This document shows positions 7,272 to 15,674 of a stretch of 64,000 nt of DNA, piece after piece. Below the pieces are notes generated by a model. The model saw nothing but the letters and a program-made list of their open reading frames with translations. It was not told the DNA's origin and ran no database searches. Origin of the DNA: Nocardia inohanensis NBRC 100128 (lineage in GTDB: Bacteria; Actinomycetota; Actinomycetes; Mycobacteriales; Mycobacteriaceae). Within the stretch, counting starts at the first letter, position 1; every line of letters begins with the position of its first letter. A program made the position numbers and the translations under genes. The stretch is taken from assembly GCF_001612945.1 (NCBI RefSeq), contig NZ_BDBK01000017.1, positions 434,001 to 498,000 of the forward strand, given 5' to 3'.

Positions 7272-7837
7272 TCAACGTCAATCGCCCGGCGCGACTCAAC
7301 CGGAGCCTGCTCGCGCTGCTCGGCTTGCTACTGGTCGCCGCGGGCGGCTACGCCATAGCCGCCCAGCGCGGCTGGCTGAGCTGGGTGGATCGCTCGGCCG
7401 CACTGACACCGGGCGATGCCGCCCCGCCGCACTGGGTGTTCTACGCGGTCATCGCCGGTGCCATCGTGGTCGGGCTGCTGTGCCTGCGCTGGCTGAGCGT
7501 CCAGCTGTTCCGCATGCCGAGCGCGGTGGAATGGCAACTGGCGGACGCGAATTCGGCGGGCGGCACCGTGCTGTCCTCGGCGACGGCGGCCGCGGCGGTG
7601 GCCGCCGATATCGAATCCTTCGACCACGTGGACTCCGCCTCGGCCTGGTTGTCGGGCCCCGGGCGCGCACCGGAACTGCACGTGATCGTGACCGCCGACC
7701 CCCGGGCCGACCTCACCGAGCTGCGCCGCCGCATCCTCGGCGAGGCATTGCCCCGCTTGCGACAAGCACTGGAGGTCGGCGTGATCCCGGTGACCATGGA
7801 ACTGCGCCTGACGGACGACCACGCCCGCGTGCGCTGA
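7268..7837 (+). CDS. amaP: Alkaline shock response membrane anchor protein AmaP
   Basis: A 189-residue protein with two membrane helices (about residues 12-32 and 57-77) joined by a short loop, then an ~100-residue cytoplasmic domain ending in VIPVTMELRLTD. AmaP anchors Asp23 at the membrane in Staphylococcus. Length, topology and place as last gene of the Asp23 operon agree with that assignment. The ATG overlaps the DUF6286 stop (ATGA). A family B inverted repeat follows 45 bases downstream and may end the transcript. Confidence 0.8.
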   Translation: MINVNRPARLNRSLLALLGLLLVAAGGYAIAAQRGWLSWVDRSAALTPGDAAPPHWVFYAVIAGAIVVGLLCLRWLSVQLFRMPSAVEWQLADANSAGGTVLSSATAAAAVAADIESFDHVDSASAWLSGPGRAPELHVIVTADPRADLTELRRRILGEALPRLRQALEVGVIPVTMELRLTDDHARVR

Positions 7838-7881
7838 GCGCGCCCTGTTGCCGCCGGAGTGTGAAAGAAAGCGGAGGTCCC

Positions 7882-7974
7882 CGTCATTCCGGCATGCTTT
7901 CGGCCGGAATCTCACTGTGGCGCGGTGGAATCGCGGCCGGAAGTATGCGAGGCCGGGGATCAGCCGGGATGACG
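7882..7974. repeat. Dispersed inverted repeat family B, copy 1
   Basis: The outer arms are CGTCATTCCGGC (7882-7893) and GCCGGGATGACG (7963-7974), 11 of 12 paired. Inside lie TTTCGGCCGGAATC and GAATCGCGGCCGGAAGTATGC, partly complementary. A second copy with the same outer arms and inner GGCCGAAAGCATG sequence is at 28269-28344. It sits between two convergent genes here. Confidence 0.75.
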
Positions 7975-7995
7975 CGGGACGCTGGTCGCGCGGCG

Positions 7996-9246
7996 CTAGG
8001 AACCGGTGCGCAGGCGGGCGGCGCGCAGGGTGAGGTAGTCGCGTTCGGGGACCGAGGTGGTGCGGCGGGCCGCGGCGGTGTAGGCGGCAATGGCTTCTTC
8101 GGTGTCGCCGGACATCTCATGCAGATGCCCGCGCACCGCGTCCAGGCGGTGATTGCCCGCCAGGGCTTCCGTCAGCGTGTCGGTGAGGTCGAGGCCCGCC
8201 TGCGGGCCGTGCACCATGGCCGTCGCCACCGCCCGGTTCAAAGTGACCATGGGGTTCGCGGATTGCCGTTCGAGCGCGTTGTACAGCAACAGGATTCGCG
8301 GCCAATCGGTGTCCTCGGGGCGGAGCGCCTGCGCGTGCAGGGCGGCGATGGCGGCCTGGATCTGATACGCCCCGATGAGCCCGTGCGAGACCGAGGCGGT
8401 GGCCAGCCGCACCCCCTCGATGATCATGTTCCGGTCCCACAGCCCGCGATCCTGTTCTTCGAGGGGGATCAGCTCCCCATGCGGTCCCGTGCGGGCCGCA
8501 CGCCGGGCATCGGTGAGTAGCAGCAGCGCCAGCAATCCGGTGACCTCCGCGTCATCGGGCAAGGCGGCGTAGAGGATTCGAGCCAGCCGGATGGCCTCGG
8601 CCGAGAGGTCGGCGCGATGCAATTGCTCACCGGCGCTCGTCGTATGCCCTTCGGTGAACATCAGGTACAGCACGTGCAGCACCGAACTCAGCCGCGAATT
8701 CCATTCCCCGCCATCGCCATTGGACGATGGTGTGCCGAACGGCCGGTCCAGCCCCGCGATCCGCTTCTTGGCGCGCGTAATGCGCTGCGCCATGGTCGTT
8801 TCCGGTAACAGGAACGCGTGCGCGATCTCGCCGGTGGTGAGGCCGCCGACCGCCCGCAAGGTCAAGGCGATGGCGCTGGCGGGCGAGAGTGCGGGATGAC
8901 AGCACAGGAAGAACAGATTGAGCGTGTCGTCCTGCGCCTCGTCCACCCCGGGCACGCCGGCCTCGGGTGCGGCGCGCACGTCACGAACCGCATCGGCGGT
9001 CTCGCGATTCCGCCGCGCGACCTCGGCCCGCACGGTATCGACCAGCCGCCGCACCGCCACCTGGATCAGCCAGCCACGCGGATTCTCCGGCACCCCGTCC
9101 ACCGGCCACCGGGTGGCCGCCGCGAGCAGCGCCTCCTGCACCGCGTCCTCGGCCGTGTCGAAATCCCCGTAGCGGCGCACCAGGACGCCGAGGACCTGCG
9201 GCGCGAGTTCCCGTAGCAGATCCTCGGTTTCGTAGGAGAGCCTCAT
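7996..9246 (-). CDS. ECF42-type sigma factor with C-terminal TPR-like extension
   Basis: A 416-residue sigma factor. Residues 1-170 are regions 2 and 4 (FDTAEDAVQEALLAAATRWP; MAQRITRAKKRIAGL). The rest is the DUF6596/TPR-like extension characteristic of ECF42 (FTEGHTTSAGEQLHRADLSA, LLLYNALERQSANPMVTLNR). ECF42 factors have no classic anti-sigma and are encoded beside DGPF/YCII proteins, as here. The start ATG overlaps the stop of the YCII gene by one base (TAATG), so the two are co-translated. The regulon in this organism is unknown, but its own YCII gene is the usual target. Confidence 0.92.
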   Translation of the reverse strand: MRLSYETEDLLRELAPQVLGVLVRRYGDFDTAEDAVQEALLAAATRWPVDGVPENPRGWLIQVAVRRLVDTVRAEVARRNRETADAVRDVRAAPEAGVPGVDEAQDDTLNLFFLCCHPALSPASAIALTLRAVGGLTTGEIAHAFLLPETTMAQRITRAKKRIAGLDRPFGTPSSNGDGGEWNSRLSSVLHVLYLMFTEGHTTSAGEQLHRADLSAEAIRLARILYAALPDDAEVTGLLALLLLTDARRAARTGPHGELIPLEEQDRGLWDRNMIIEGVRLATASVSHGLIGAYQIQAAIAALHAQALRPEDTDWPRILLLYNALERQSANPMVTLNRAVATAMVHGPQAGLDLTDTLTEALAGNHRLDAVRGHLHEMSGDTEEAIAAYTAAARRTTSVPERDYLTLRAARLRTGS

Positions 9247-9647
9247 TACGCGTCGGCGGCCGGCGCGCTCATGATCTGCCGCACTTCGATGTACTCACCG
9301 ATCGGCTTGCCGCCGGGACCGGGCGCGGCCGAGGCCCGCGCGGCGATCTCGTAGGCGCGTTCGGGGCTTTCCACATCCACGATCCAGTATCCGGCCAGGA
9401 ATTCCTTGGTCTCGGGGAACGGCCCGTCGGTGATCACCGGCGCGGAACGCCCGTCGGACATGACGATTCGGGCTTCGTCCGGTCCGGCGAGGCCCTGGGC
9501 ATCGACCAGTTCGCCGGCGCGCGCGAGCTCCGCACCCAGGACGCGCTGGAAATCGATGTGGGCGGCGATGTCCTCCGGCGCCCATTCGTGGATCGGGGTG
9601 TCGCAGTATTCGGTGGGGGAGTGGGTCTTGATCAGCATGAATTTCAT
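9246..9647 (-). CDS. YCII / DGPF-domain protein
   Basis: A 133-residue member of the YCII superfamily carrying the diagnostic DGPF in ITDGPFPETKEFLAGYWI (near residues 71-88), preceded by FQRVLGAELARAGELV. Such proteins partner ECF42 sigma factors; the biochemical role is unsettled. The ribosome site is GAGGAAG about 6 bases before the ATG. It is the promoter-proximal gene of a two-gene operon with the sigma factor. Confidence 0.93.
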   Translation of the reverse strand: MKFMLIKTHSPTEYCDTPIHEWAPEDIAAHIDFQRVLGAELARAGELVDAQGLAGPDEARIVMSDGRSAPVITDGPFPETKEFLAGYWIVDVESPERAYEIAARASAAPGPGGKPIGEYIEVRQIMSAPAADA

Positions 9648-9751
9648 GGCGGCTTCCTCGGTTCGGCGCGCCCCGGCGGGCGCTCTCGTACTTAGGTCGG
9701 AGCCTGGTCGACGGATTCGACGTAGTCTCGCACGCTATTACGTGACGCTGG

Positions 9752-10972
9752 TCACAGCGGTGTACTCGGGTCGCCCAATCGTTTTGGATCCACCGGCTGC
9801 CCGCTCGAGATCAGCTCCTTGATCCGGTCGCCCACATCCCACACGTTCACGTTCATCCCGGCCAGCACCCGATTCCCGGCGTCGAGATAGAAGGCCACGA
9901 ACTCCCGCCCGGCCACATCACCGCGCGTCACCACCGTCGTGGGCTGCTTGGGCGCGACATACCCGGTGTACTCCATGCCCAGGTCGTATTGATCGGTGAA
10001 GAAGTAGGGCAGCCGGTCGTACACGGCCGGTTTGCCGAGCATGGTCAGCGCCGCCACCGCCGGCTGATTGAGCGCATTCGCCCAGTGCTCCACCCGGATT
10101 CGCTGCCCCAGCACCGGATGCTGCTGATCGGCGATATCCCCGACCGCGACGATATCCGGATCGCTGGTGGCCAGGCTCTCGTCGACCAGCACGCCGCTCC
10201 CGGTCGCCAGCCCGGCATCCACCGCGAGCTCGATATTCGGCCGCGCGCCGACGGCGACCAGCACGGCATCGGCCTCGATGCGGGTGTCGTCGGCCAGCCG
10301 CACCCCGGTGGCCCTGCCGTCCGTGACGGTGATCTCCGCGACCCGCGACCCGCCCCGGAAGTCGACCCCGTGCGCGCGATGCAGGTCGGCGAAGACCCGC
10401 CCCATCTCCGGCCCGAGAACGTGCTGCAAGGGCAGCTCCTCGACCTCCAGCACGGTGACCTCGACCCCGGCATTGCGGGCGGCCGCGGTCACCTCCAGCC
10501 CGATCCAGCCCGCGCCGATCACCACCAGCCGCCGCGCCGTCCCGAACAGGGCGAGCAGCGCATCGGAATCCTCGATATCGTGCAGCGTGTAGACCCCTTG
10601 CGCATCGGTGCCGGGCACCGGCAGTTTCCGCGGCCGCGATCCGGTGGCGAGTGCGAGCTTGTCGTAGGCCAGCGTCGTACCGTCCGGCAGCGCAATGGTT
10701 TTGGTGCTGCGATCCAGCCCGGTCACCATGGTGCCCGGCAGCACCTCGATATGGTGATCGCGGTACCACTGCGCGGTGTCGACGGTGAACTCCGGCAGCG
10801 ACTTCTTGCCCAGCAGATGCGCTTTCGACAGCGGCGGCCGCTCGTAGGGCAGATGGTCCTCCGCGCCGACGAGGGTGACCGTCCCGTCGAAGTCGTTGGC
10901 GCGCAGCGCCTCCGCGAGCTTGGCCGCCGCCAGCCCACCGCCTGCGATGACGAACCTGGATGCCGTGGTCAT
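9752..10972 (-). CDS. FAD-dependent NAD(P)H:ferredoxin reductase
   Basis: A 406-residue two-dinucleotide-binding oxidoreductase of the FdR/rubredoxin reductase-like class that supplies electrons to ferredoxins, often for cytochromes P450. The FAD fold is VIAGGGLAAAKLAEAL (residues 8-23) and the NAD(P)H fold VVIGAGWIGLEVTAAARNAG (near 150-169). The ATG-like motif is LALATGSRP, and the second FAD motif is DIVAVGDIADQ (near 275). The C-terminal domain opens YDRLPYFFTDQYD, as in BphA4-like reductases. No ferredoxin or P450 gene lies nearby, so the partner is unknown. Confidence 0.92.
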   Translation of the reverse strand: MTTASRFVIAGGGLAAAKLAEALRANDFDGTVTLVGAEDHLPYERPPLSKAHLLGKKSLPEFTVDTAQWYRDHHIEVLPGTMVTGLDRSTKTIALPDGTTLAYDKLALATGSRPRKLPVPGTDAQGVYTLHDIEDSDALLALFGTARRLVVIGAGWIGLEVTAAARNAGVEVTVLEVEELPLQHVLGPEMGRVFADLHRAHGVDFRGGSRVAEITVTDGRATGVRLADDTRIEADAVLVAVGARPNIELAVDAGLATGSGVLVDESLATSDPDIVAVGDIADQQHPVLGQRIRVEHWANALNQPAVAALTMLGKPAVYDRLPYFFTDQYDLGMEYTGYVAPKQPTTVVTRGDVAGREFVAFYLDAGNRVLAGMNVNVWDVGDRIKELISSGQPVDPKRLGDPSTPL

Positions 10973-11141
10973 AGCCGAGCCTCCCTGCGCCGCGCGCAGC
11001 GGCAGCCGACGTCGAGGGTGATGATTCCGACCCTAGCGCGCGGTGCGTTCGTGCAGGCGGAAATATCGAGTAGAAGGTGCGTTGTTGCGCCTACCGGATG
11101 GCTGTGTCCGGCCGCCCGCCGACTTTCGAAAGGAATTATCC

Positions 11142-11789
11142 GTGAGCGACACCCAGAAGGACCGGGTCGATTTCTGGTTCGACCCGCTGTGCCCGTGGTG
11201 CTGGATCACTTCCCGCTGGATCCTCGAGGTCGAGCAGGTCCGCGATATCGACGTGAACTTCCATGTGATGAGCCTGGCCGTGCTCAACGAGGGCCGCGAG
11301 GGCCTGCCCGAGCAGTACGTGGAATTGATGAAGACGGCGTGGGGTCCGGTGCGGGTCGCCATCGCCGCCGCGCAGCAGCACGGCGACAAGGTGCTGCCGG
11401 CGCTGTACACCGCGATGGGCACCCGGCTGCACAATCGCCGCGGTGAGTACGAGGCGAAGGCCGGCGCGCCCGCGGACCTGCTGTCGCTGGTGATCTCCGA
11501 GTCACTGGCCGAGGTCGGGCTGCCCGCCGAGCTGGCGGCCGCGGCGGACAGCACCGAATACGACGAGGCGCTGCGGGTTTCGCATCACGCCGGGATGGAC
11601 AAGGTCGGCCAGGACGTCGGCACCCCGACCATCCACGTCAACGGGGTGGCGTTCTTCGGGCCGGTGCTCTCGCGCATTCCGCGCGGGCAGGAGGCCGGCA
11701 AGGTGTGGGACGGCGTGGTCGCCCTCGCTTCCTTCCCGCACTTCTTCGAGCTCAAGCGCACCCGCACCGAAGATCCGGAATTCGACTGA
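11142..11789 (+). CDS. Mycothiol-dependent nitroreductase (Rv2466c family)
   Basis: A 215-residue DsbA-like thioredoxin-fold protein with CPWC at residues 17-20 (FWFDPLCPWCWITSRWILE). The sequence closely follows M. tuberculosis Rv2466c through VGTPTIHVNGVAFFGPVLS to the end HFFELKRTRTE. That family uses mycothiol to reduce its active site, is induced by oxidative stress and activates some nitro-prodrugs. The GTG at 11142 is used because GAAAGGA lies about 8 bases upstream; an in-frame start at 11043 adds 33 unconserved residues. It is convergent with the first M48 gene, whose stop follows immediately. It belongs to the Rv2467-Rv2464c syntenic block. Confidence 0.93.
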   Translation: MSDTQKDRVDFWFDPLCPWCWITSRWILEVEQVRDIDVNFHVMSLAVLNEGREGLPEQYVELMKTAWGPVRVAIAAAQQHGDKVLPALYTAMGTRLHNRRGEYEAKAGAPADLLSLVISESLAEVGLPAELAAAADSTEYDEALRVSHHAGMDKVGQDVGTPTIHVNGVAFFGPVLSRIPRGQEAGKVWDGVVALASFPHFFELKRTRTEDPEFD

Positions 11790-12935
11790 TCAGGCGGTAG
11801 GGCCGCCGCCCGGGTGGTAGTTGCCGCCGCCGTATCCGGCCTGCGGGTACGGCGGCGGGTAGCTACCGGTCGGATACGGCGGGTAGCCGCCGGGCTGTGG
11901 ACCGCCCGGCGGCAGCGGCGGCATACCGGCGGCGATCGGCCGGGTGGGCGGATCCGGTCGCCAGAACATGCGCCCGTGCCGGCTGCGGTCGCGTAGCGCC
12001 CACATGCGCCAGGTCAGCACCGGATGGTTGGCCATGGCATTGGTGATCCAGATGAAGAAGCCCTTCTCCTGGGCGGCGCGGTCGGCCATCTCGTCGAAGC
12101 CCACCAGCACGTTGAGGTACTTGCCGGCGGCCAGGGTCTGCATGGCTTCCGCCGCGCCCTGCGGCCGGTTGCAGAATCCGTGATTGTCGGCCGTGTACTC
12201 CTGGGCGCGGATCAGCGAAGTGCCGATGATAGGCACGAACGGCGCCAGGAACATGCCGAGCTGCCGCCAGTACGACACGTGCCCGGCCGCGATATGCCCG
12301 ACCTCGTGGCCGATGATGAACGCGAGCGCGTCGGGTTGGCGTGCGGCGCCGCCGATTTCGAACAAATCGCTGTACACCGCCACGTAGCGCCGGAAGCCGT
12401 GACCGGAGGCGAAGGCGTTGAGCTGCCCGTTGCCGAGCAGCACGTAGGCGTCGGGGGCCTGCTTCATCCCGAACCGCGCCGCCGCCTCCTGCACCATGCG
12501 ATAACCCTCGGGGAACTGGGTGGGCGACATCTTCACCGCGTTCACCCGTTGCGCGGCGTAGTTCAGACCACGGCCGAGGTAGACCACGAACGGCGCGAAG
12601 ATGATCAGCAGTACGTAGGTGTCGCGAGATCCGACCACCAGCAACAGGATCGAGATCAGCCAGGCCACCACGGTCAGCATGATCACCACGACCAGCAGCG
12701 GGATCTCCCAGCTGTGCCGGGCCGGCAGACCGAACGGCGACAGGCCGCGGGTGTGCTGGAACGGGGGCACCACGGGCGGGGTGTAGGCCGGTTGCGGGCT
12801 CCAGCCCGGCGGGCCCACCCGGGGATCCCATCCGGCCATACCGGTGACCGGATTCCAGGCCGGATGGCTTTCGGATGCCTGTGGCGGTGGTCCCCCCGCG
12901 GCGTTCGGCGGTTGCGGCTGATCGTCGGACGTCAT
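11790..12935 (-). CDS. M48 family membrane metalloprotease, copy 1
   Basis: A 381-residue integral-membrane zinc protease of the HtpX/M48 type. A Pro-rich N-terminus (residues 1-70) leads to two or three membrane helices (about 78-121). The zinc site is H210-E-V-G-H214 and the probable third ligand is E246 in RAQEYTADNH. A 30-residue Pro/Gly/Tyr tail follows residue 350. The start at 12935 is chosen because residues before it show no conservation with copy 2; the ribosome site is weak. Its neighbour at 12946 is a paralogue sharing long identical runs, so this is a tandem duplication. Likely role: quality control of membrane proteins (family inference). Confidence 0.9.
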   Translation of the reverse strand: MTSDDQPQPPNAAGGPPPQASESHPAWNPVTGMAGWDPRVGPPGWSPQPAYTPPVVPPFQHTRGLSPFGLPARHSWEIPLLVVVIMLTVVAWLISILLLVVGSRDTYVLLIIFAPFVVYLGRGLNYAAQRVNAVKMSPTQFPEGYRMVQEAAARFGMKQAPDAYVLLGNGQLNAFASGHGFRRYVAVYSDLFEIGGAARQPDALAFIIGHEVGHIAAGHVSYWRQLGMFLAPFVPIIGTSLIRAQEYTADNHGFCNRPQGAAEAMQTLAAGKYLNVLVGFDEMADRAAQEKGFFIWITNAMANHPVLTWRMWALRDRSRHGRMFWRPDPPTRPIAAGMPPLPPGGPQPGGYPPYPTGSYPPPYPQAGYGGGNYHPGGGPTA

Positions 12936-12945
12936 AGGCAGAACT

Positions 12946-13899
12946 CTAGGCAGTTGTCTTCGAAGGTGGTGAAGGCCGCCAGAAGACATTGCCGTGGCGG
13001 GTGCGATCGCGCAGCGCCCACATGCGCCAGGTGTGCACCGGATGGCTGGACTGGGCGTTGGTGAGCCAGACGAAAAGGCCTTTCTCTTGTGCCGCGCGGT
13101 CGGCCATTTCGTCGAATCCGACCAGGGCGTTGAGGTACTTGCCGGCGGCGAGGGTGGTCATGGCGCCGCTCGCGCCGGTGTAGCAGAAGCAGTAGCCGTG
13201 ATTGTCGGCCGTGTACTCCTGGGCGCGGCTCAAGCCCGGGCCGATCAAGGGGATGAACGACATCAGGATGGTGCCGAACTGCCGCCAGTACGAGGCGTGC
13301 CCGGCAGCGATGTGCCCGACCTCGTGGCCGATGACGAAGGCCAGCGCCTCGGGTTGCCTTGCGCGCCCGCCGATCTCGAACATGTCGCTGTAGACGACCA
13401 CGTAGCGCCGGAAGCCGTGACCGGAGGCGAAGGCGTTGAGCTGGCCGTTGCCGAGCACCACGTACGCGTCGGGAGCCTGCTTCATCCCGAACCGCGCCGC
13501 CGCCTCCTGCACCATGCGATAGCCCTCCGGGAACTGTGTGGGCGACATGCGCACACCGAACAATCGCAGGCTCGCGAAGGTGGAACCGCGCTTGTACCAA
13601 ATGATCAGCGGCGCGAACGCCAGCAGCGTCAGATACAGGTTCCCGGTGCCGCGCACCAGCTCGAAAACCGCGTACGGATAGGCGAATACGGTGAGCAGGA
13701 CAACGACGACCAGCAACGGAATCTCCCACGCGTGCCGGGCGGGTAGCCCGAATGCCGCCAGCCCCCGAGTTTTCGGGGTCGGCGGCAGTGGGGGTGGAAT
13801 CGGGGTGGGCCGGGTCTCTTCGATGGCGATCCCGCCCCAGCCCGGTGGGCCGCTGGCCGGATTCCAGCCGGTGAAGTTCGCTGTGTGGTCGAACGGCAT
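12946..13899 (-). CDS. M48 family membrane metalloprotease, copy 2
   Basis: A 317-residue paralogue of the downstream gene. The layout is the same: proline-rich start, membrane helices near residues 58-81 and 88-101, zinc site H192-E-V-G-H196, and RAQEYTADNHGYC. It lacks the Pro/Gly/Tyr tail of copy 1. The ATG at 13899 has GAAGGTG 5 bases upstream. The two genes are 10 bases apart and read in the same direction, so they probably form an operon led by this copy. Identical runs such as FPEGYRMVQEAAARFGMKQA are shared. Confidence 0.9.
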   Translation of the reverse strand: MPFDHTANFTGWNPASGPPGWGGIAIEETRPTPIPPPLPPTPKTRGLAAFGLPARHAWEIPLLVVVVLLTVFAYPYAVFELVRGTGNLYLTLLAFAPLIIWYKRGSTFASLRLFGVRMSPTQFPEGYRMVQEAAARFGMKQAPDAYVVLGNGQLNAFASGHGFRRYVVVYSDMFEIGGRARQPEALAFVIGHEVGHIAAGHASYWRQFGTILMSFIPLIGPGLSRAQEYTADNHGYCFCYTGASGAMTTLAAGKYLNALVGFDEMADRAAQEKGLFVWLTNAQSSHPVHTWRMWALRDRTRHGNVFWRPSPPSKTTA

Positions 13900-14115
13900 G
13901 ACGCACCTTCGATTCGGATGCCGGGATGTGGTGTGGGGCCGCGGCGTCTGTGCGGTGACATACGCGAGCACTCTGTTATTCGTGAGCGGAATCGGTCCGC
14001 GTTAATGCCCGCGCGTGCGAGGTTCGCGACGGACCGGTGCCGGTGTCGCCGCCGGCGGTCCGGGGTGCGGCCCCTGACGGTTTCCGGCAGTCGGGTCCCT
14101 GCAAGAATCGCTCCC

Positions 14116-14589
14116 ATGCGCGTATACCTGGGTGCCGACCATGCCGGCTTCGAACTGAAGAACCTCGTCAAGGCTCACCTCGAGGGCCAGGGCCACGATG
14201 TCACCGACTGCGGCGCTCTCGAGTACGACGCCCTCGACGACTACCCGGCCTTCTGCATCGAGGCCGCCCGCCGCACCGTCGCCGACCCCGGCTCGCTGGG
14301 CCTGGTCTTCGGCGGCTCCGGCAACGGCGAGCAGATCGCCGCCAACAAGGTCCCCGGCGCCCGCTGCGCCCTGGCCTGGAGCGTGGAGACCGCCAAGCTG
14401 GCCCGCGAGCACAACAACGCGCAGCTCATCGGCATCGGCGGCCGCATGCACTCCACCGAGGAAGCCCTCGCCATCGTCGACGCCTTCATCTCCACCGCCT
14501 GGTCCGAGGAGCCCCGCCACCAGCGCCGCATCGACATCCTCGCCGACTACGAGAAGTCCGGCGAAGCCCCCGCCGTTCCCGCGTACTGA
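14116..14589 (+). CDS. rpiB: Ribose-5-phosphate isomerase B
   Basis: A 157-residue LacAB/RpiB isomerase interconverting ribose-5-phosphate and ribulose-5-phosphate. It opens MRVYLGADHAGFELK with the D8-H9 pair. GGSGNGEQIAANKVPGAR shows the Ser in place of the E. coli Cys, as in the mycobacterial enzyme. A C-terminal RRIDILADYE follows. No ribosome site is visible before the ATG, so translation may be leaderless. The gene is 3 bases from nei2, the same order as Rv2465c-Rv2464c. Confidence 0.96.
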   Translation: MRVYLGADHAGFELKNLVKAHLEGQGHDVTDCGALEYDALDDYPAFCIEAARRTVADPGSLGLVFGGSGNGEQIAANKVPGARCALAWSVETAKLAREHNNAQLIGIGGRMHSTEEALAIVDAFISTAWSEEPRHQRRIDILADYEKSGEAPAVPAY

Positions 14590-14592
14590 CCT

Positions 14593-15405
14593 GTGCCCGA
14601 AGGGCATACGCTGCACCGCCTGGCGAAGCTGCACCACCAGCACTTCGCCGGCGGTCAGGTCCGCGTCTCCAGCCCGCAGGGCCGCTTCGCCGAAGGCGCG
14701 GCCCTGATCGACGGCAAAATCCTGACCCGCGCCGAAGCCTGGGGCAAACACCTGCTCCACCACTACGATTCGGGCCTGGTCGTGCACATCCACCTGGGCC
14801 TCTACGGCAAGTTCTACGAATCCGCAGTCCCCATGCCCGCCCCCGTCGGCGAAGTCCGCATGCGCATGATCGGCGCCGGCCGCAAGGGCGAGCCCTACGG
14901 CACGGACCTGCGCGGCCCCAACGCCTGCGAAATCCTCCTCGAACCCGAAGTGGACGCTCTCACAGCCCGTCTGGGCCCCGACCCGCTGCGCCCCGACGCC
15001 GACCCCGACCGCGCCTGGGACCGCATCCGCCGCTCCAAGCGCTCGATCGGCGCCCTCCTGATGGACCAAAAAGTCCTCGCGGGCGTAGGCAACGTCTACC
15101 GCGCCGAAATCCTTTTCCGCCACGGCATCTCACCCGACCGCCCCGGCACCGCCCTCTCCCACGAGGAATGGAACGCCATGTGGTCCGACCTCGTCGCCCT
15201 CATGAAGGTGGGCGTCCGCCGCGGCAAAATGCACGTCGTCCGCCCCGAACACGACCACGGCGCACCGTCTTACGCGCCGGATCGCCCCCGCACCTACGTA
15301 TATCGCCGAGTCGGTGAACCCTGCCGCCTCTGTGGCACCACGGTCCTGCACTCGGTCCTGGAGGGCCGAAACCTCTTCTGGTGCCCCGCTTGTCAGCCCA
15401 GCTGA
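14593..15405 (+). CDS. nei2: Fpg/Nei family DNA glycosylase (Nei2-like)
   Basis: A 270-residue bifunctional glycosylase/AP lyase for oxidised pyrimidines. The catalytic P2-E3 follow the initiator (PEGHTLHRLA), a helix-two-turn-helix segment includes ALLMDQKVLAGVGNVYRAEI, and a C-terminal zinc finger has CRLC and CPAC pairs. The order rpiB-nei2 and the residues agree with Rv2464c (Nei2). The GTG start lies 3 bases after the rpiB stop, and the two are co-transcribed. Confidence 0.93.
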   Translation: MPEGHTLHRLAKLHHQHFAGGQVRVSSPQGRFAEGAALIDGKILTRAEAWGKHLLHHYDSGLVVHIHLGLYGKFYESAVPMPAPVGEVRMRMIGAGRKGEPYGTDLRGPNACEILLEPEVDALTARLGPDPLRPDADPDRAWDRIRRSKRSIGALLMDQKVLAGVGNVYRAEILFRHGISPDRPGTALSHEEWNAMWSDLVALMKVGVRRGKMHVVRPEHDHGAPSYAPDRPRTYVYRRVGEPCRLCGTTVLHSVLEGRNLFWCPACQPS

Positions 15406-15461
15406 CCCTGCTCGTCAGCTGACCGGTACTCGGCAGCCGGGCGGCACGGCCGAGGGGCCCG

Positions 15462-15593
15462 TCACCATTCCCCGCTGAGCAGTTCCTTCGCGCGGTCGAT
15501 GCGATCCTCGTTGCGCTGGTAGAAGACCTGGGTGCGGAGCCAGTCCAGGATTTGGAGTCGCTTGTCGGTGGCGAGGGCTTTGACCAGGTCATC
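15462..15593 (-). pseudogene. Possible C-terminal gene remnant
   Basis: An open stretch of 43 codons with protein-like composition ending in a TGA: KALATDKRLQILDWLRTQ, then YQRNEDRIDRAKELLSGEW. There is no start codon upstream in frame, and the rest of any gene is missing. The flanking 15594-15674 carries another protein-like stretch on the plus strand (RGTVESIGDPEKELPQRLSR). The 269-base gap between nei2 and the GT87 gene thus looks like degraded coding sequence. I cannot name the family. Confidence 0.3.
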
Positions 15594-15674
15594 CCTATGC
15601 GGCTGCCGAGATCCGGGGCACCGTCGAGTCGATCGGCGATCCGGAGAAGGAACTGCCGCAGCGGCTGAGCCGGA

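Noticed and set aside
7882..7974. Insertion sequence remnant for family B repeats.
   Set aside because: No transposase fragment or target duplication seen; only palindromic repeats.
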